A stretch of 64,000 nt of DNA from Actinomadura rubrisoli (GCF_004349215.1 NZ_SMKU01000003.1:30904-94903), one strand, 5' to 3'. Counted from the first letter of the stretch, positions 15,088 through 25,517 are shown. Program-made: numbers and translations. The notes: generated from the letters alone by a model not told the origin.

Positions 15088-18000
15088 ATGGCTGGCGCAC
15101 CCGTAAGGGTAGGAGGCGGATACATTGAGGTCAGACCAAAGCTTACCGGCCTGGGTGATTTTAAGAGGCAGCTAAGGGCCAGGTTTGAAACTCTCGGCAA
15201 GGAAGCGTCCCGGTCCCTGCTGACGGGCGTTCAAAGGGGCATGGGTGACAGCCTTGATAGCGTAGTCAAGTCAACTAATCGTGCCGTCAATTCTGTGGCG
15301 AAGCTTCAGGCGCAGCAGGTCAAGGCCGCGCAGAAAGCCAACGACGCTATCACCAAGTCCAGTGAGGACGCCGCTAAGAGCCGGATACGCTGGGACAAGC
15401 ATTGGTACAGCGAATCTCAGAAGAATATTGAGGCTCAGAGGAGGCTTTATCACGGCCTCTTTGATGAGATCGACAGGCGTGCGACCCGATCCGCCAGTGA
15501 GAGGCGAAGGGCTCAGGAAGCGCTAGGCAACTCTATCCTTGCCGATCTGAGGCGGGTCGATAGGGCTCATGCCGCTGCGATCAACGAGCAGAACAGACGT
15601 GTGCAGCAGGCTGCCAGTTTCCAGCGGAGGACCCAGCAAGCTTTGGGAGAATCCATCCTCGCCGACATGCGGAGGATTGACAGGGCTCACGCTGAGGCTT
15701 TCCGAGAGCAGGCCCGCAGAACTGATGCGGCTGACAGGGCAATGCGCGCACAGCAGAATGCGCAAGCGAATCAGATCGTTTCTCAGCAGCGGCGGATCAG
15801 CCGCGCGCATGCTCAGGCGTTTGCGGAGGATCGTTCGCGTCAGGAGGCCCTTGGCCGCCTGTTCATGCAGGACATTAACCGCCGTATCGCTATGGATCGT
15901 ATGCATGGTCGAGCCATACAGGAGAACGCTCGTCGTGAGGCAGCAGCCATTAGCGAGGCTCGCAGAGCGATGGAGGAGAGCAACCGAGCTTTCTCGAACG
16001 CCGTTGAAGGCATCCGGCAGTACGGCAACCGCCTCCAGTCCTTCGGGCAGTCCTGGACTAGCTACGTCACGGCTCCCATTCTCGGAAGCATCGCGGTCAT
16101 GTCGGCTTGGGGGCTCCAGACCGCCGCAACTATTGAAAAAGCCCGAATGGGTGTCGAAAGCATCCTTGTAGCCAACAAAGTTGCCGTATCGACCGCGAAT
16201 GCGGCCACCAGGGCGGCTCTTGGTGACCTCCGCAAGTATGCGGAGGAGACCTCTTTCTCCTTCGGGGACATGGCCAACGGTGTTCAGCGATTGATCGCGG
16301 CCGGAGTGAGGCTCGATACCTCCGTTCATTGGATGAAGGTTCTCGGAGACGCAGCCGCTACCGGTGGCGCCGGTGTCCACGAAATGCAGCGTGCGATCAT
16401 CGCGCTGACTCAGTCAATTAATGCGCAACGGATCACCGCGCAGGACATGAACCAGCTACAGAACGCCAGCATTCCGATTTGGATGATCCTTCAGCAGATC
16501 TACAAGAAGAACCGCATGGAACTTCTCAAGATGGCCAAGGCAGGAGAACTCAACTCGGAAGAAGTCTGGCCAAAGGTAATTAAGTGGATGGAGCGTTACC
16601 GGGGCAACGCCAAGAAGATGGCGGACGCCATTCCACTTGAAAATCTCAAGAACAAGATTGAGCAATTCAAGAACTCTCTCGCCGATGTCATCATGGAGCC
16701 GAAGAACGCCAAGGCACTGAACAACCTTTTCAATAATCTAGGCGATTCTTTGGAGAAGGTGACGCCGGTATTCAGCAACCTCGTCACAATGATTCTTCCT
16801 GCGCTTAACAAGGGCCTCGCTCTGTTTGAAAGCGCGATGACCCAGCTTGAGCAGCATCCTTTCCTCGCGAAGATTTTGCTGATGGCGGCGGCGCTCGGAC
16901 CGCTCGCAATCGGGTTCGGCCTTCTCGCCCGGACGCTTGGATTCGTTCTCGGGCCGTTTGCCAAGATCCGACAGCTAATAGGGAAGACCGCCGGGGCAGA
17001 CGGCCGCCTTCGAGGCGGGCTTCTCAAAACGACCGGTGTTGTCCGCACGCTCGGAAAGTCAATTATGTGGCTTACCGGCCTCGGTGCTTTCGGGCAGCTC
17101 ATTGGGGCGGCCGCGAAGATCTCGGCGGTCGGTATCGGTCGCGGAGCCAAAGCGACCGGGAAGGCCACCGGCCGCGCCGTAGGTGGTCTGTTCGATGATG
17201 CCGGGCCGACCAAGCGCATCGCCAGCGGAGCCAAGACCAAGGCGCGCAGCGGGCTTTCAGGGGCCTCTGGGGCCGTCTCTTCTCTGGTCGGGCGTATCCC
17301 CGGCTTGCAGAAGCTGACTGGGGTCCTGGGGAAGCTGAAGGGGATCCTGAGGTCTCCCTGGGGTATCGCAGCGGTCGCGGCCATTGTCGCCGCCCTTGTC
17401 GCGTTTGGTGTGGCTGTTGTCGGAGCCTGGAAGAAGTCGGAAGCCTTCCGCTCAGCGGTCGGCTTCATGTGGTTTCAGCTCAAGGACATTTTCTCCAAGA
17501 TCAAGAACGCGTTCGGCAACGTTTTTGGTGGGGAGAATGCTAGCAAGCTAGATACCTTCGGGGCCAAGTTCAAGGCGTTCGGCGACTGGATGACAGTCAA
17601 CGTCCTGATGCCGATCAATACGGCTCTGATGTGGGTTCGCGACAACTTCGGCACCCTGTTCGCTGGTGCCGTCCTGGGATTCCAGGTCCTCGCTAATGTC
17701 GTCATCGGGAACGTCACTCCGATCCTTCAAGGGCTTTGGAGCATACTCGGTTCCGTCTTCAAAATGATCGGCAATGTCATTGGCATGGTCGTGAAGGCCG
17801 TAAAGAACTTCCTTAGCTGGGCAAAGATCACCGATGGTGCGTCCAGCGCGACAGGCGGAATGACGGTCAAGGGCGGCGCTCTTGGCAAGACGATCGTCTT
17901 GCTGATTTCAACGTTCGCGGCATTCGGCAAACTGATGAATGCCATTGTCTCGTCCATCAATATCGCTGCCCAGGCTTTTGCCGGCCTGTTCAATGTCATC

Positions 18001-20802
18001 GGCGCCACGGCCAAGGCAATCGGGCAGCTCACCAGCGGCGACTTCAAGGGCGCTTGGAACACTTTTAAGGGCGGTTTCGGTGATTCCCTCGGGAAGATCT
18101 GGGATGCGGTAAAGAAGACCGGAGGGAAGTTCAAGGAGGCTTTTGATCTCAAGGGCATTCTTAACGAGAACACCTCGCGATTCAACAAGCTCTTTGATGC
18201 CGCTGGGAAGTCCAAGACGCCGTCCAAGCAGAGCACGAAGACCGGCAAAAAGCCTAAGGGGTCCGGAGACGTAAACACCAGTCTCGGGGGGTCCTCGGAC
18301 GGCGAGGACGGCGGATCAGGTTCAGAGGCGAAGAAAAAGAAGAAGGCAGCCACAAAAAAGAAGGCTAAGAGCGAAGCTCGGAAGAAGGCCGAGACCGCTA
18401 AGAAGCGGTTCGACTCTGCTAAAAAGACGCTGCTGAACGCGTTTTCGACCTTCCTGGGAGCACTAAAGGGCAACGCGGAGCAGGTAAAAAAGGCTGGCGA
18501 CACCCTAGTCAAGAACGTTGAGAACGCTTTCGACAAGGTTGGCAAGAGCAAGGCCGGTGACCGGGCAGTCGCGTACCTCAAGGGCGTGAACGCGAAGCTA
18601 GTCTCTATCGCCAAGCAGCGTGATGCGATCCTCGCCAAGATTGATGAGGCGAAGGATTTCCAGAAGACTGTTACATCTGGCGCCAAGGATGCGGCGTCCC
18701 TCGGCAATCTGCCGTACTCCAACACCACGGCTGAGGGAGTTGCGAAGGGCCTTCAAGAGCGGCTTGCCAAGATCAAGCAGTTCGTCAATGTCATCAAGAC
18801 GTTGGCCAAGCGCGGACTGAATAAGAGCCTTCTACGCCAGGTCGTTGACATGGGTCCGGTCGATGGGCTCGCTCTCGGAAACACTCTGCTCGCTGCGAAC
18901 AAGAGCACGTGGGCGGCGATCAATTCAGCCCAGTCCGAGATTGACAAGACCGCTGCGCAACTTGGATCCACTGCAACCCAAGTCATCTTCGGCTCCGTCA
19001 AGGAGCTTCAGAAGAAGGGCGCAAGCCTCCAGGCGCAGATGGACAAGATTGCTCGGGATGCAATCAGGAAGGTCGCAAAGACCTTCGGCATTGGGTGGAA
19101 CGAAATTCGCAAGATTACCGGCGACGGTATGTCCAAGACGAACAGGAAACTCAATGACGGATTGACGTCCACGAAGAAGAATGTCCAGAGCGCCACGACT
19201 GCGGTTAAGTCGTCTTGGTCCGGCATGGTCAAGGACATGAACCAGACCACCTCCAAGATGGTCACGGTCACTTATGGGAAGGGCGCTCAAAAGGTCGTCA
19301 ATACGATGGCCTCAATTGCAGGCACCAAGAATCCGCTTCCCAACCTGGGGTTCAAGTACTCGACTGGAGGTGTAGCACCCGGCTACGCGCCACGACGAGA
19401 CACCGTCCCAGCGATGCTTTCTCCCGGCGAAGGCGTGATTGTTCCTGAGCTGACTCGCCAGATCGGACCAGCCCAACTCCACGCCTGGAACAAGGCCGCG
19501 ATGATGGGCCGGAACGTTTTCGCAACGGGTGGAGTCGTTGACGGGGCTAAGTGGGTCGACGCCCACAAGGACGACCCCTTTGAAGGTTATGCCGACGCAA
19601 TGAAGGCCGCTTTCAAGGGCGTACTCGATCCGGCCGCCGCTGCACTCGGCAGTCTGGGCAAGTTCGGTTCCATCGAGTCCGGAGACTTCAAGTCTCGATA
19701 CCCGGATTTGATGAAGTGGGCCAAGGAGCTGGACAAGCGTTCCTTCGGGTCCGCTGCGGGGGTCATCAAGGTCGCTGCCTCTCAGATCGGCGAGGGCGAC
19801 CGAGGCGGGAGCGACAATAACCTCAATAAGTACAACCAGTTCAACGGCGAAGCCTGGTGCGCAGACTTCATTTCTTGGATTGTTGACCACGCTAAGGCCA
19901 ATAAGGCGTACTTCGGTTCCCCCACGGGAACCCCCGCCAATCGCTGGCCTGCTGTCGCTACCTGGATTGCTCAGGCCGGAGGCAAGAGGCCGGTTTCTCA
20001 GGCTCGACCGGGCGATCTCGCAACCTATGGCGGAACCTCTCACATCAACCTAGTTGTGAAAAACCTCGGCGGCGGTCGTCTTCTGACCATCGGTGGCAAC
20101 CAAGGCCCTCTGGTTGAGTCCGGTGTCCGGACTAATGCAGACGGTGTTCTGCGGCCTAAGTTCTCCAGCCTTCCTGGAGGCTCCGTCAATCCTTGGCCTG
20201 GAAGCCTAAACATCCCGACTACGGGACACGGCGACCTTGGTGGGGGCACGGACGGTGGGGGCGGTACGCCTTCCAAGAACCGCGCTCTCGGCAGGCGGAT
20301 GCTTTCCGACATCGGGCTAGGTTCCCAGTGGAGCGCCCTGGACAACATCTGGACTCGCGAAAGCAATTGGAATCATCACGCAATGAATCCAAGCTCGGGA
20401 GCGTACGGCATTCCGCAGGCGCTACCCGCTTCCAAGATGCGGTCGGCAGGGGCTGACTGGCATGACAACCCGGCAACACAAATCCGCTGGGGTCTCGGCT
20501 ACATCAGGGGTCGCTACGGGTCCCCTAACGGAGCCTGGTCTTTCTGGCGTAATCACCATTGGTACGAAGACGGCGCTTGGAGTATTCCCAGCAATCGTCA
20601 CGCCGCGATGCTACATCGTGGCGAAATGGTTGTTCCTTCCAAGCCAGCGGAGTCCTTCCGTGACGCATTGAAGGGCCGCCGATCCGGCAATGTCGGCGGG
20701 GATACCTACAACTTCACGCTGAACAATCAGCCTGGGCTTCCAAGTGAAAAGCAGGTCATCAAGGCAATGTCCTACGCCCACACCCTCTACGGGCGTAGGT
20801 AA
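15088..20802 (+). CDS. Tape measure protein with two cell-wall hydrolase domains
   Basis: 1904 aa, AGGAGG 6 nt before the ATG. Residues about 30-310 are long charged coiled coil with repeated RAHA-type blocks. A TP901-type tape measure core (about 330-560) is followed by several hydrophobic segments. Near the end comes a CHAP/NlpC-like domain with Cys1591 in EAWCADF and His1652 in TSHINLV, then a soluble lytic transglycosylase-like domain with Glu1758 in TRESNWN. It fixes tail length and may open peptidoglycan during DNA entry. The length suggests a tail of very roughly 280 nm, by the usual 1.5 A per residue rule. Confidence 0.92.
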   Translation: MAGAPVRVGGGYIEVRPKLTGLGDFKRQLRARFETLGKEASRSLLTGVQRGMGDSLDSVVKSTNRAVNSVAKLQAQQVKAAQKANDAITKSSEDAAKSRIRWDKHWYSESQKNIEAQRRLYHGLFDEIDRRATRSASERRRAQEALGNSILADLRRVDRAHAAAINEQNRRVQQAASFQRRTQQALGESILADMRRIDRAHAEAFREQARRTDAADRAMRAQQNAQANQIVSQQRRISRAHAQAFAEDRSRQEALGRLFMQDINRRIAMDRMHGRAIQENARREAAAISEARRAMEESNRAFSNAVEGIRQYGNRLQSFGQSWTSYVTAPILGSIAVMSAWGLQTAATIEKARMGVESILVANKVAVSTANAATRAALGDLRKYAEETSFSFGDMANGVQRLIAAGVRLDTSVHWMKVLGDAAATGGAGVHEMQRAIIALTQSINAQRITAQDMNQLQNASIPIWMILQQIYKKNRMELLKMAKAGELNSEEVWPKVIKWMERYRGNAKKMADAIPLENLKNKIEQFKNSLADVIMEPKNAKALNNLFNNLGDSLEKVTPVFSNLVTMILPALNKGLALFESAMTQLEQHPFLAKILLMAAALGPLAIGFGLLARTLGFVLGPFAKIRQLIGKTAGADGRLRGGLLKTTGVVRTLGKSIMWLTGLGAFGQLIGAAAKISAVGIGRGAKATGKATGRAVGGLFDDAGPTKRIASGAKTKARSGLSGASGAVSSLVGRIPGLQKLTGVLGKLKGILRSPWGIAAVAAIVAALVAFGVAVVGAWKKSEAFRSAVGFMWFQLKDIFSKIKNAFGNVFGGENASKLDTFGAKFKAFGDWMTVNVLMPINTALMWVRDNFGTLFAGAVLGFQVLANVVIGNVTPILQGLWSILGSVFKMIGNVIGMVVKAVKNFLSWAKITDGASSATGGMTVKGGALGKTIVLLISTFAAFGKLMNAIVSSINIAAQAFAGLFNVIGATAKAIGQLTSGDFKGAWNTFKGGFGDSLGKIWDAVKKTGGKFKEAFDLKGILNENTSRFNKLFDAAGKSKTPSKQSTKTGKKPKGSGDVNTSLGGSSDGEDGGSGSEAKKKKKAATKKKAKSEARKKAETAKKRFDSAKKTLLNAFSTFLGALKGNAEQVKKAGDTLVKNVENAFDKVGKSKAGDRAVAYLKGVNAKLVSIAKQRDAILAKIDEAKDFQKTVTSGAKDAASLGNLPYSNTTAEGVAKGLQERLAKIKQFVNVIKTLAKRGLNKSLLRQVVDMGPVDGLALGNTLLAANKSTWAAINSAQSEIDKTAAQLGSTATQVIFGSVKELQKKGASLQAQMDKIARDAIRKVAKTFGIGWNEIRKITGDGMSKTNRKLNDGLTSTKKNVQSATTAVKSSWSGMVKDMNQTTSKMVTVTYGKGAQKVVNTMASIAGTKNPLPNLGFKYSTGGVAPGYAPRRDTVPAMLSPGEGVIVPELTRQIGPAQLHAWNKAAMMGRNVFATGGVVDGAKWVDAHKDDPFEGYADAMKAAFKGVLDPAAAALGSLGKFGSIESGDFKSRYPDLMKWAKELDKRSFGSAAGVIKVAASQIGEGDRGGSDNNLNKYNQFNGEAWCADFISWIVDHAKANKAYFGSPTGTPANRWPAVATWIAQAGGKRPVSQARPGDLATYGGTSHINLVVKNLGGGRLLTIGGNQGPLVESGVRTNADGVLRPKFSSLPGGSVNPWPGSLNIPTTGHGDLGGGTDGGGGTPSKNRALGRRMLSDIGLGSQWSALDNIWTRESNWNHHAMNPSSGAYGIPQALPASKMRSAGADWHDNPATQIRWGLGYIRGRYGSPNGAWSFWRNHHWYEDGAWSIPSNRHAAMLHRGEMVVPSKPAESFRDALKGRRSGNVGGDTYNFTLNNQPGLPSEKQVIKAMSYAHTLYGRR

Positions 20803-20818
20803 ACGAAGGGGGTAGGAC

Positions 20819-21895
20819 TTGCCCATTCCAGTCCCAGGGGTAGACACTCCTACCCCTGGAAATCCAAACAATCCCGGTGGCGGGGGAGGAGTCTCCCCCG
20901 CCATTCCGCCTAGTTACCGTCGTCGGATCTCCTGGATCTATCCGGCCATCACGGCTGACGTCAGCTCCCGGTCTGAGATCCTCCTGACGGGAGACATCTC
21001 GGGGAACAACACGGGGATTATCGTCCAGCCCGGGATTAAGGGATTCGATGCTGCCCCGTACGAACTGACTCTAGACAAGCTTCCGGCCCTGGATGGATCC
21101 GTTCCCCGTCACGTTAGGGCCGATGTCCGGGAAGTCATGCTTCCGCTATTCCTGTGGGCACCTGACAGAACGTCCCTGCTCGTTCTGAAGCGGGATCTTC
21201 TGGTGGCGCTCGACCCTGCCAAGGGCATGGGAACACTGGCGGTCGTTGAAACTGACGGTCTCGGGAATGAATCCGTTCGCTACTTGGACTGCTATTACGC
21301 CGGTGGGCTCGAAGGGGACGAATCCGAAGGCTACGACTTTGTCTGCCTTATTTACGGCCTGGTCCTCCAGGCCCCTGACCCGATGTGGTACGGGCCGAAG
21401 ATCGCACCCTCAACCCCGGATCGGTTCAGCTCCACTGTTCCGGTGAATTTCTTCACGGGAAAGCCGCGAGGAGCGCCTGACGAACACATCGGAGCCTTCT
21501 TTCCTGTCCACCTCTCGAAATCCACATACGTGGAGGACAAGACCTACACCGTTCAGAACCCCGGGGACCGGGACGCCTGGCCAGTGTGGCGAGTATTCGG
21601 CACGGGAGCGAAGAACGTCTCTATCACTGAGATCAGCACAGGAAAGGGCATTGTTGTCGCGTACAACTTCGCCTCTGACAGTGACACCGTGACGATTGAC
21701 ACTCGGCCTGGATTCAAGACCATCACCAATTCTGCCGGACTCAACCTGTGGCCGAACACGGCTACAGGAACAGCGATGTTCCAAATTGCACCCGGAGCCA
21801 ACCGCATCAGGCTTGATTTCGAGCCGGCCACGGAGACTTCCGTGGTCAATACATTCGTCTTCTACAGCTTTTATCCGCGATATCTGGGGGCCTGA
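20819..21895 (+). CDS. Distal tail protein (Dit-like)
   Basis: 358 aa, TTG start behind a GAAGGGGGTAGGA site. After a Gly/Pro-rich lead (about 1-30) it has the strand pattern and size of siphovirus tail component proteins that follow the tape measure. It would form the ring joining tube and baseplate. Stop and next start overlap (CTGATGG). Confidence 0.75.
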   Translation: MPIPVPGVDTPTPGNPNNPGGGGGVSPAIPPSYRRRISWIYPAITADVSSRSEILLTGDISGNNTGIIVQPGIKGFDAAPYELTLDKLPALDGSVPRHVRADVREVMLPLFLWAPDRTSLLVLKRDLLVALDPAKGMGTLAVVETDGLGNESVRYLDCYYAGGLEGDESEGYDFVCLIYGLVLQAPDPMWYGPKIAPSTPDRFSSTVPVNFFTGKPRGAPDEHIGAFFPVHLSKSTYVEDKTYTVQNPGDRDAWPVWRVFGTGAKNVSITEISTGKGIVVAYNFASDSDTVTIDTRPGFKTITNSAGLNLWPNTATGTAMFQIAPGANRIRLDFEPATETSVVNTFVFYSFYPRYLGA

Positions 21896-23247
21896 TGGAC
21901 AGTGAGTTCCGAATTGACGTCCTGAAGCTCGTCAACATGGGCACCTTGGCATCTCCTTTGTGGCGTTGGCGTCGGTCCGGAATCGTCGACAGTTATACCC
22001 AGCTTGATTGCATCGTGCGGTACAACGCGGTGGGGTCATGGGTACTCCACATGCCTTTGAACGCCCCTCAGACGGCCTTGCTCGTCCCTGGATGCCGGGT
22101 GGCTATCTGGCTGCCCGACATGTCTCTTCCGGTCCTCTCAGGGCCGCTCAGGACCATTGAGAGGGAATGGAGCGAGGATGCTCCTGGCCCTGGCGTCGTC
22201 AGGTTCTCAGGGGTGTGCGACAACACGATTCTCGCCGAGCGGCTGGTGTGGCCTAACGGGGATCAGGGATTGACGCTCGGCCCGGATGCTGCTGGCTACC
22301 GCCAGCCTTTCGCATACTCCGGAAACAACACGCTTGTTTCGATGGAACGCACGTTGCACGAATTGCCCTATTTCAACTTCGGGCCTGGCGCGTACGAGCC
22401 CAGGCGGGAAAAGGGCGTGTATCACCTCCCTCCGGGCGCCTGGCCTTCACCCGACAGCCAGCCCAAGACGGGATGGAAGCTGCGCTTCGTGCCGCTCCTT
22501 GAAGCGCTTCAGGCACGAGTCGAGTCCGCTCTTGACGACGTCGACGGGGTCATTCCAATGGGATTCCGATGGGTCTGGGATCCGACCATTGAGCAAATAC
22601 GCCTTCAGACCTTCAATCCGAATCAGAACCCTGCCGGTGGAGTGAAGTTCTCCAAGGAGATCGGAAATCTCCGATCGTACACGTATTCCATCAATGCGCC
22701 CAAGGCCAACTATTTCATGATGGGTCTGCGCAATGATGACGAAACTCATCCCGAGTGGCAAGACCTTTGGATCGGTGACAAGAGGTCCGAAACTCCGGAA
22801 TGGGGGACGCACGCTGAAGCCTACCTTGATCACACCGACATCTCTTTCTACAGGAGAGATGGTGACGACAAAATCATCTGGCCTCACAATCCGCCGCAGC
22901 CGGGCGACAAGCCGAGCCCCGATTGGGACGCTATCAACATGGCATTGAATTCTGATGCCAAGGAAAATGCCGCAACGGCCTCGTTGTCCGTCACTCCCAT
23001 CAACACAGTCGGATGCAGGGTCGGGCGTGATTACTGGCTCGGAGACCGAGTGCACGTCGAGATCGATGAAGAGGCTCTGACCGAAGTTCTTCGGGAAATC
23101 CACTTGAGCGACGGATCTGACGGACCGCTCATAGAGCCGACCATCGGCACTCCGGACGCCACGGAAACCCCGGCGATCTACACGGACATTAGCCGTCTCT
23201 GGCAGGCCGTGACGCGACTGCAACGACTTCAGGGAGGCCGCAAGTAA
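21895..23247 (+). CDS. ReqiPepy6 Gp37-like tail protein
   Basis: 450 aa. The N-terminus FRIDVLKLVNMG...WRWRRSGIVDSY and the segments ARVESALDDVDG and LGDRVHVEIDEE match the Gp37-like family of Rhodococcus phage ReqiPepy6. This family takes the place of the tail-associated lysin or hub protein. Length is normal for the family. It overlaps the next start by one base. Confidence 0.82.
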   Translation: MDSEFRIDVLKLVNMGTLASPLWRWRRSGIVDSYTQLDCIVRYNAVGSWVLHMPLNAPQTALLVPGCRVAIWLPDMSLPVLSGPLRTIEREWSEDAPGPGVVRFSGVCDNTILAERLVWPNGDQGLTLGPDAAGYRQPFAYSGNNTLVSMERTLHELPYFNFGPGAYEPRREKGVYHLPPGAWPSPDSQPKTGWKLRFVPLLEALQARVESALDDVDGVIPMGFRWVWDPTIEQIRLQTFNPNQNPAGGVKFSKEIGNLRSYTYSINAPKANYFMMGLRNDDETHPEWQDLWIGDKRSETPEWGTHAEAYLDHTDISFYRRDGDDKIIWPHNPPQPGDKPSPDWDAINMALNSDAKENAATASLSVTPINTVGCRVGRDYWLGDRVHVEIDEEALTEVLREIHLSDGSDGPLIEPTIGTPDATETPAIYTDISRLWQAVTRLQRLQGGRK

Positions 23248-24362
23248 TGGCTGAGCAGTATTACCCGTTCGACACGGGAACTGGCGCGTCTGTCACTGAC
23301 GACCAGTGGACGACGATGGCCCGCAATCTCAGGCGCACAGGAATTGAGGGGGACATCTCCAATGAATCTCTCAAGGTGAAGCCGTCCTCTAGCACGCGGG
23401 CGTCGATCGTCTCTCCGGGTGAAGCGTGGGTTATTGGGCATCAGTACTTGTCCAATGCCGAGATCTCCCTACCTCATGCGGAGAACATCTCAGGCAAGCC
23501 ACGCATCGATCTTATTGTCCTTCGCATCGACCGGACGGCAGACACGATTCACCCTGTGGTCATCACTGGTGTGCCTGCGGACAACCCGGTTACTCCGGAT
23601 CTGCTCGGAAACCACAGCGCCTTTATCTCTACCCTTGATCCGGGCGCACAGTGGGACCTTCCGCTAGGTCAGGTGCGGGTTGAGGCCGGAGCGGCTGTCA
23701 TTGCTGCGGACAAGTACACGGATATCCGCTGGCTGGGAGAATTCGCCACTACCACCGGCACCAGCGGCAACAGGAACCCGTATTGGGGAATGCGTCCCTT
23801 CGGTTCCATCCATTTTGAGTACGACACCCGCAGGTGGGCAGGCTGGGACGGATACAAGTGGGGGATCATTGCGGAATATGGCCCGTTTCGGCCCTACACC
23901 CCAGTCATTCAGTGGCAGGTCAATGACTCCGGGGCACAGGTGACCAATGATTCCGGCTGGTCAACTCAAGGCCGCTGGCGATACGTCGCGGATAACGCGG
24001 TCGACGTCAGCATTTACGCGAAGCTGAACTACGACATCAACGATACTCAGGACAATCCGATCTCCGTGGTCGATCCAGAATCGTTCATGCGTGTCACGCT
24101 GCCAGTTCCGACCGGCAATGCAGGTGACGCCTACTCGCTGCTGAACCTTTTCTACCAGCGGGGCCGCCAAAGCGGCGATATGCGTACCGGCTACGGGCTT
24201 TGCTGGTCCAATCGCGAAAACATTGCACGCCTGGTCCTCCAGGGAACGCAGTTCGATGGCATCAGCGCAGCCGGAAACCTGGACACGCTGACCAACAATA
24301 CGCGGCTCAGCAAGAACACCACGATTCGGATATCCGGCGTTTATGAGGCCGCAGGAATCTAG
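23247..24362 (+). CDS. Baseplate / minor tail protein
   Basis: 371 aa. The N-terminal half (about 1-165) resembles baseplate upper proteins (ARASIVSPGEAWVIGHQY, IDLIVLRIDRTADTI). The C-terminal half is strand-rich and may bind the receptor. Position after the hub protein supports a baseplate or fibre-base role. Confidence 0.7.
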   Translation: MAEQYYPFDTGTGASVTDDQWTTMARNLRRTGIEGDISNESLKVKPSSSTRASIVSPGEAWVIGHQYLSNAEISLPHAENISGKPRIDLIVLRIDRTADTIHPVVITGVPADNPVTPDLLGNHSAFISTLDPGAQWDLPLGQVRVEAGAAVIAADKYTDIRWLGEFATTTGTSGNRNPYWGMRPFGSIHFEYDTRRWAGWDGYKWGIIAEYGPFRPYTPVIQWQVNDSGAQVTNDSGWSTQGRWRYVADNAVDVSIYAKLNYDINDTQDNPISVVDPESFMRVTLPVPTGNAGDAYSLLNLFYQRGRQSGDMRTGYGLCWSNRENIARLVLQGTQFDGISAAGNLDTLTNNTRLSKNTTIRISGVYEAAGI

Positions 24363-24371
24363 GAGGCCCAC

Positions 24372-24602
24372 TTGGCGGACAATGACCCCAAAATTGAAAT
24401 CTCCCTCAAAGAGATCTACGACGAGTTCAGGCAGCTTAGCTCCGACATTCGGAATCTGGTCAGCAAGGTAGATGGTTCAAAGGCGATTACCGACGACCAC
24501 GAGTCCCGGATTCGCACTCTCGAAAAGTACAAGTACGCGGTTCCGCTGACGGTGATTATGGCCGTCGTAGTGGAGGTCATCCGCTTCACAGGTAAGGGCT
24601 AG
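24372..24602 (+). CDS. XhlA-like membrane-anchored protein
   Basis: 76 aa, TTG start behind AGGAGG. A coiled-coil first part (about 5-50) leads to one C-terminal membrane segment (YAVPLTVIMAVVVEVIRF). This is the layout of haemolysin XhlA-type proteins encoded before endolysins, which assist lysis. Confidence 0.72.
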   Translation: MADNDPKIEISLKEIYDEFRQLSSDIRNLVSKVDGSKAITDDHESRIRTLEKYKYAVPLTVIMAVVVEVIRFTGKG

Positions 24603-24619
24603 CAGACCACTCATCGAGC

Positions 24620-24648
24620 AGCGCCCGCCCCTCTCGGGGTTGGGCGCT
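24620..24648 (+). terminator. Hairpin before endolysin
   Basis: AGCGCCC/GGGCGCT arms followed by TCT. It probably reduces read-through from the tail genes into the endolysin. Confidence 0.5.
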
Positions 24649-24674
24649 TCTCCATGCCCAAAAGGAGGGCCTTA

Positions 24675-25397
24675 ATGGCAAGTCCGGCCGATATGGCACG
24701 AATCGCAAAGGCAGAGATCGGGTACCGCGAAAGCGGTTCAAACTACACGAAGTACAACAAGGACTTTGGTTCGATTCCCGGCTATCCCCACGCTGGATTC
24801 GGCTATCCCTGGTGCGCTTCCTTCATGTGCTGGGTGGCCAAGCGCGTGGGCCTGAAGCCGAATGTCGACTACCCGCGAACCGCTGGCTGTGAGGTTGGCG
24901 TCGCCTGGTTCAAGCGGAATGGCCGCTGGCATCGGACTCCGGCCGAAGGGGACTTTGTCTATTACGGCCCTGGTGGGGGTACTCATGTCGAGCTGGTGGT
25001 GAGGGTCACGAGTACGACGATCACCACTGTCGGCGGAAATACCTCGGGTTCACTCGGGGGGCAATATTACAATGGGAACGGGGTGTATCAGAAGGTCATT
25101 TCCCGTTCCAATTCCAGGATTGCCGGGTACGGCCGTCCGAAGTACTCAAAGACGTCCCCGCCGGTTCCCGGCAAGACTCCGTACCCTGGCCGCGTTCTTA
25201 AACTGCGTTCGCCGTTGACGACCGGTTCGGATGTGAAAAGCGTCCAACAGCAGCTCGTCAAGCTGGGATACGAACTGGACATTGACGGGGCTTACGGGCC
25301 TCATACTCGGGCCGCTGTTGTGGATTTTCAGAAGAAGAGCAAGATTACAGCAGACGGCGAAGTGGGGCCAGACACGTGGGGCAAGCTCTTTCCGTAA
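24675..25397 (+). CDS. Endolysin: CHAP amidase/endopeptidase plus peptidoglycan-binding domain
   Basis: 240 aa; AAAGGAGG sets the ATG at 24675. The catalytic domain (about 5-150) has Cys47 in YPWCASF and His104 in GGTHVEL. A linker of Pro/Lys follows, then a PG_binding_1 domain (about 175-240) with VKSVQQQLVKLGY and DGEVGPDTW. It degrades the host cell wall at lysis. No signal peptide is seen, so export depends on the holin. Confidence 0.92.
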   Translation: MASPADMARIAKAEIGYRESGSNYTKYNKDFGSIPGYPHAGFGYPWCASFMCWVAKRVGLKPNVDYPRTAGCEVGVAWFKRNGRWHRTPAEGDFVYYGPGGGTHVELVVRVTSTTITTVGGNTSGSLGGQYYNGNGVYQKVISRSNSRIAGYGRPKYSKTSPPVPGKTPYPGRVLKLRSPLTTGSDVKSVQQQLVKLGYELDIDGAYGPHTRAAVVDFQKKSKITADGEVGPDTWGKLFP

Positions 25398-25402
25398 ACA
25401 CA

Positions 25403-25436
25403 GAAAGCCCCCGCTACGGCGGGGGCTTTCTGATCA
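25403..25436. terminator. Bidirectional terminator after endolysin
   Basis: GAAAGCCCCCGC/GCGGGGGCTTTC hairpin between converging endolysin and 27-aa genes. The minus-strand stop codon lies at its edge. Confidence 0.85.
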
Positions 25437-25517
25437 CTTTTTGCAATCCTCTAGATGGCCGCTGAAGTCGCCCTCTTGAGCCATGGCGTAGAAGTCCTCG
25501 TACAAGTCACTGTTCAT
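25434..25517 (-). CDS. Very small protein, 27 aa
   Basis: Starts MNSDLYEDFYAMAQ and ends HLEDCKK. The ATG overlaps the stop of the upstream gene as ATGA and the stop lies at the terminator, so translation coupling is likely. Acidic; function unknown. Confidence 0.5.
   Translation of the reverse strand: MNSDLYEDFYAMAQEGDFSGHLEDCKK

Noticed and set aside
17727..18728. 333-aa minus-strand frame opposite the tape measure
   Set aside because: Composition mirrors the Lys/Ala codons of the tape measure; Phe/Leu/Pro-rich without real membrane protein layout.
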